A DNA stretch of 64,000 bases from Henckelia pumila (Eukaryota > Streptophyta > Magnoliopsida > Lamiales > Gesneriaceae), in contig NW_027331831.1 of assembly GCF_033568475.1 (NCBI RefSeq), forward strand, positions 10,292,001 to 10,356,000, read 5' to 3'. This document shows, piece after piece, positions 61,934-64,000 of the stretch. Positions within the stretch are counted from its first letter, which is position 1. The number at the start of each line of letters is the position of its first letter. A model generated the notes under the pieces. The model ran no database searches. It was not told where the DNA came from and worked only from the letters and a program-made list of their open reading frames with translations. The position numbers and the translations under genes are program-made.

Positions 61934-62875
61934 ATGACAGAATTAACAATTCCAAATCAAAACAGTCAGATTGATGAATCTGAAGAAAACCAAGAGTATA
62001 ATTTGAATATTATATTTAATCAGAGTAAGTTTGCTGAAATACAGAAAATAGGATTTTCTAATTCAAAAACTAATCTAATAGATCAACCAGGAATATTAAG
62101 CAAGATTTCAAATTTTATTAATCCCAGAAAAAATTTAATTTATTATTCGATTCGTACAAAAGAACGATCATGTAAAATAAATAACGAATTAAGGTCTAAT
62201 ACTCTGAAATTGTTAACAACTCAAGATATTGATACCATTATGGCAAAAGCCAGTGAAAAAGAACGATTTGAACTGAAATATGTTCATATCGGAGGAATTG
62301 AAATAATAGTATCAGCTCACTACCGAGAAGGAATAGATACACCAATTGAAATCACAGTTCGTGACAAAAAGGATACGTAATTTTGAGGATTCCATCCTTG
62401 GAAAAATTGAAGGAAACTTATGTTACAAAAAGATGAAATTTTGTATTTATCCACAATACAATATATCTCTTTTTGATAAAACATAAATGACGTCTTAACA
62501 TTAGATTATTACTTTTATAGAAATAATCTTATGTTAACAGAAAACCATCCGATCAATATAAACTATGTTGTCGGTTTAGCAATAAGTAATAATTCTCAAA
62601 CAGGAATAATTTCAACAAAACCAACTATTTCTGTTGAAAGAATGTTTGAAAATATTACAAGAATTGAACACCCTCGAAAAGCATTTATTGAAGAAATAAA
62701 TCCCTATAAAAGATGGAGTTCAGATGACCTCCAAATCACAAAACAGTCTGTACCAAGAAGATCATTATCATTTGCTAGAAATGATGAAGATATTCTTGAA
62801 AAGATTGGAACCATGAATCAAAATATTCTTAAAATTAAACAAGCTATTGTTAATGAGTCAACCTCATCGCAATGA
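61934..62875 (+). other. Viral movement protein region
   Basis: MTELTIPNQNSQIDESEENQ opens the gene. KYVHIGGIEIIVSAHYREGI with DTPIEI is the 30K-superfamily movement protein core of caulimovirids (hydrophobic strand, then the REGIDTP turn). The C-terminal part (NINYVVGLAISNN, ERMFENITRI) follows to 62875, abutting the coat protein frame. It would form plasmodesmal tubules in a live virus; this copy is broken. Confidence 0.75.
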
Positions 62876-63972
62876 CGTCCTTAATAAAATTAGAAAAAGA
62901 TCTAGGAGATTTAGAAAATAATATTAATAAGATCAATCTATCAATACAAGAATTAGAGAAAAATTTCAAAGAATATATTGATTTAGCAACGACTAGATTA
63001 ATAATTGAACAAAAAAGACATAGTAATGAAATATTAAACTATCTTAAAGAAGTTCTTCCAATAGATAAAGGAAAAAGGAAAATGGAAGAAGAACCACCAT
63101 TCAAAATTGAATCATGGTATAGAAATTCCCTTATTTATGGCAAACATAAGTATGAATATGTTTTTAGTGAAACAGACCAAACTGATTTTGAACAAATAGG
63201 AGTAAATACAGAAGAATTATATCATTCACACCAGGAATCAGAACAGTATAGAGATATGGATATTTCAGAATCAGAATCTGAATCTGAAGATGATTCTATA
63301 CCACGATTAAATCTACGAACAAATGTAGAAGTTAGTGGTGGAAGAGATGATGAAGAATTTAAATATAACAGAGACCAATACTCTGGATCTTATAAAGATG
63401 TTAGAGATATTCTAAGAGAATCAAAAACATCAGGATTTGTGAAACAGAATATCTTAGATTTAGGTTGTTCAACAGCTAAAGAAAGAAAATCAAAGATAGA
63501 TCATTGGGCAAATGAACTATCAGTACAAATTCAATTAACACCATTATTAGACAAAAGTGAGAATATTCAAGTTTTAACTCATGAGATGATAAAAATGACA
63601 CTGGTAGGAGTAGTAAGAACTTGGGCTGAAAACCTAGTAATTACTAATCTACCACAAGAAATGACAGGACATCGATATTTCGAACTATTTGTTGATGCCT
63701 TGTACCAAGAATTTTTAGGAGTTTCTAATAATGACGCTAATTTAGTAGCCAAAAATATAGAACAAAATAGAGCAATCTTTATTCTGGATAATATAAAATT
63801 ATGTAATTTATGTTATCTAGAAGAATTTATATGTGACTATGAAACAAACTATTATCAGTTAATAGATGCTGATAAAAAAGAACATTATAAATTAAGTATT
63901 TTTAATAAAATACCTAATATACCAATAAATAGTAAAGATGAATTCTTAACTAGCGCTTATGCAAAACACTAG
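62872..63972 (+). other. Viral coat protein (capsid) region, partial
   Basis: It overlaps the end of the movement region by 4 bases, as in translationally coupled caulimovirid genes. An N-terminal coiled coil (LEKDLGDLENNINKINLSIQ) leads to an acidic stretch (SESESESEDD) and then the capsid core (IDHWANELSVQIQL, MTLVGVVRTWAENLVITNL). The zinc-knuckle end expected after this is not reached before the window edge. It is a fossil part. Confidence 0.75.
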
Positions 63973-64000
63973 GAGGAGCTATTAAATTTATTAAAGATGT

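Larger units (their letters stand above)
57085..64000 (+). mobile_element. Endogenous pararetrovirus (Caulimoviridae), broken, runs off the window
   Basis: About 6.9 kb of AT-rich viral sequence in the order protease/RT/RNase H, inclusion-body-like gene, pregenomic promoter, leader with tRNA-Met primer site, movement protein, coat protein. This is a circular caulimovirid genome opened inside or just before the protease. No integrase or LTRs are present, as expected for the family. Separate genes for movement and coat protein plus an inclusion-body/TAV gene fit caulimo-, soymo-, cavemo- or solendovirus-like relatives better than badnaviruses; the genus is not resolved. It is broken, with several interruptions in most gene regions, and is a fossil. 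Confidence 0.88.

Overview
This is nuclear DNA from a flowering plant, almost certainly a eudicot. It shows plant-only gene families (PPR editing factor CRR28, tau glutathione transferase, DUF569, HIPL), spliced genes with GT/AG introns, AT-rich intergenic DNA, and plant repeats (MULE, Helitron, hAT-type and foldback MITEs, tRNA-derived SINEs, an LTR retroelement, an endogenous caulimovirid). An asterid is plausible, but nothing here fixes the species.

Gene-bearing part (1-37,050). A P-class PPR gene like Arabidopsis At1g05670 lies at 43-2295 (+). A seven-exon HIPL1-type gene lies at 3985-7138 (-). A 5.5-kb LTR element without pol (9997-15542) sits in the next gap. A two-exon tau-class GST (19594-21456, +) has Cys where the class normally has the catalytic Ser, and its intron carries a Ty1/copia gag fragment in antisense. 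From 25.75 to 34.8 kb there is a tandemly duplicated block. Its ancestral unit was DUF569 gene A, DUF569 gene B and the 3' end of CRR28. Today it holds a broken A (26163-26775), an apparently intact B1 (27944-29391), a CRR28 3'-end pseudogene (about 29750-30280), a remnant of A (30286-30545), an apparently intact B2 (30811-32603) and the full CRR28 gene (32962-34779, -). A three-exon thioredoxin h (h2-like, N-myristoylation type) follows at 36444-37043 (-).

Repeat-rich part (37,100-64,000). No host gene was recognised here. A 5.5-kb AT-rich Helitron with a textbook 3' end (37482-42950) has tandemly duplicated 5' termini and internal repeats of about 0.9 kb. Next come a reverse-strand SINE, small foldback elements, a near-identical 418-bp tandem duplication containing two Helitron 3' ends, a 0.3-kb long-arm foldback element and hAT-type elements with target duplications. 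A 6.6-kb Mutator-like element (50064-56665) has a 9-bp target duplication and terminal inverted repeats. It carries a MURA-like transposase frame (+) and, on the opposite strand, the C-terminal part of a plant mobile domain (PMD, MAIN/MAIL family) gene. Both frames are closed only by in-frame stops, mostly where tryptophan is expected. From about 57,085 to the window edge lies a broken, nearly genome-length endogenous pararetrovirus (Caulimoviridae) with protease/RT/RNase H, an inclusion-body-like gene, a pregenomic promoter, a tRNA-Met primer site, and movement and coat protein regions.

The host genes are not functionally linked, apart from CRR28, HIPL1, GST and Trx being ordinary housekeeping or stress genes. 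The most notable structures are the PMD-carrying MULE, the pol-less LTR element with its 14 x 70-bp array and antisense genes, the DUF569/CRR28 tandem duplication, and the Ser-to-Cys GST.
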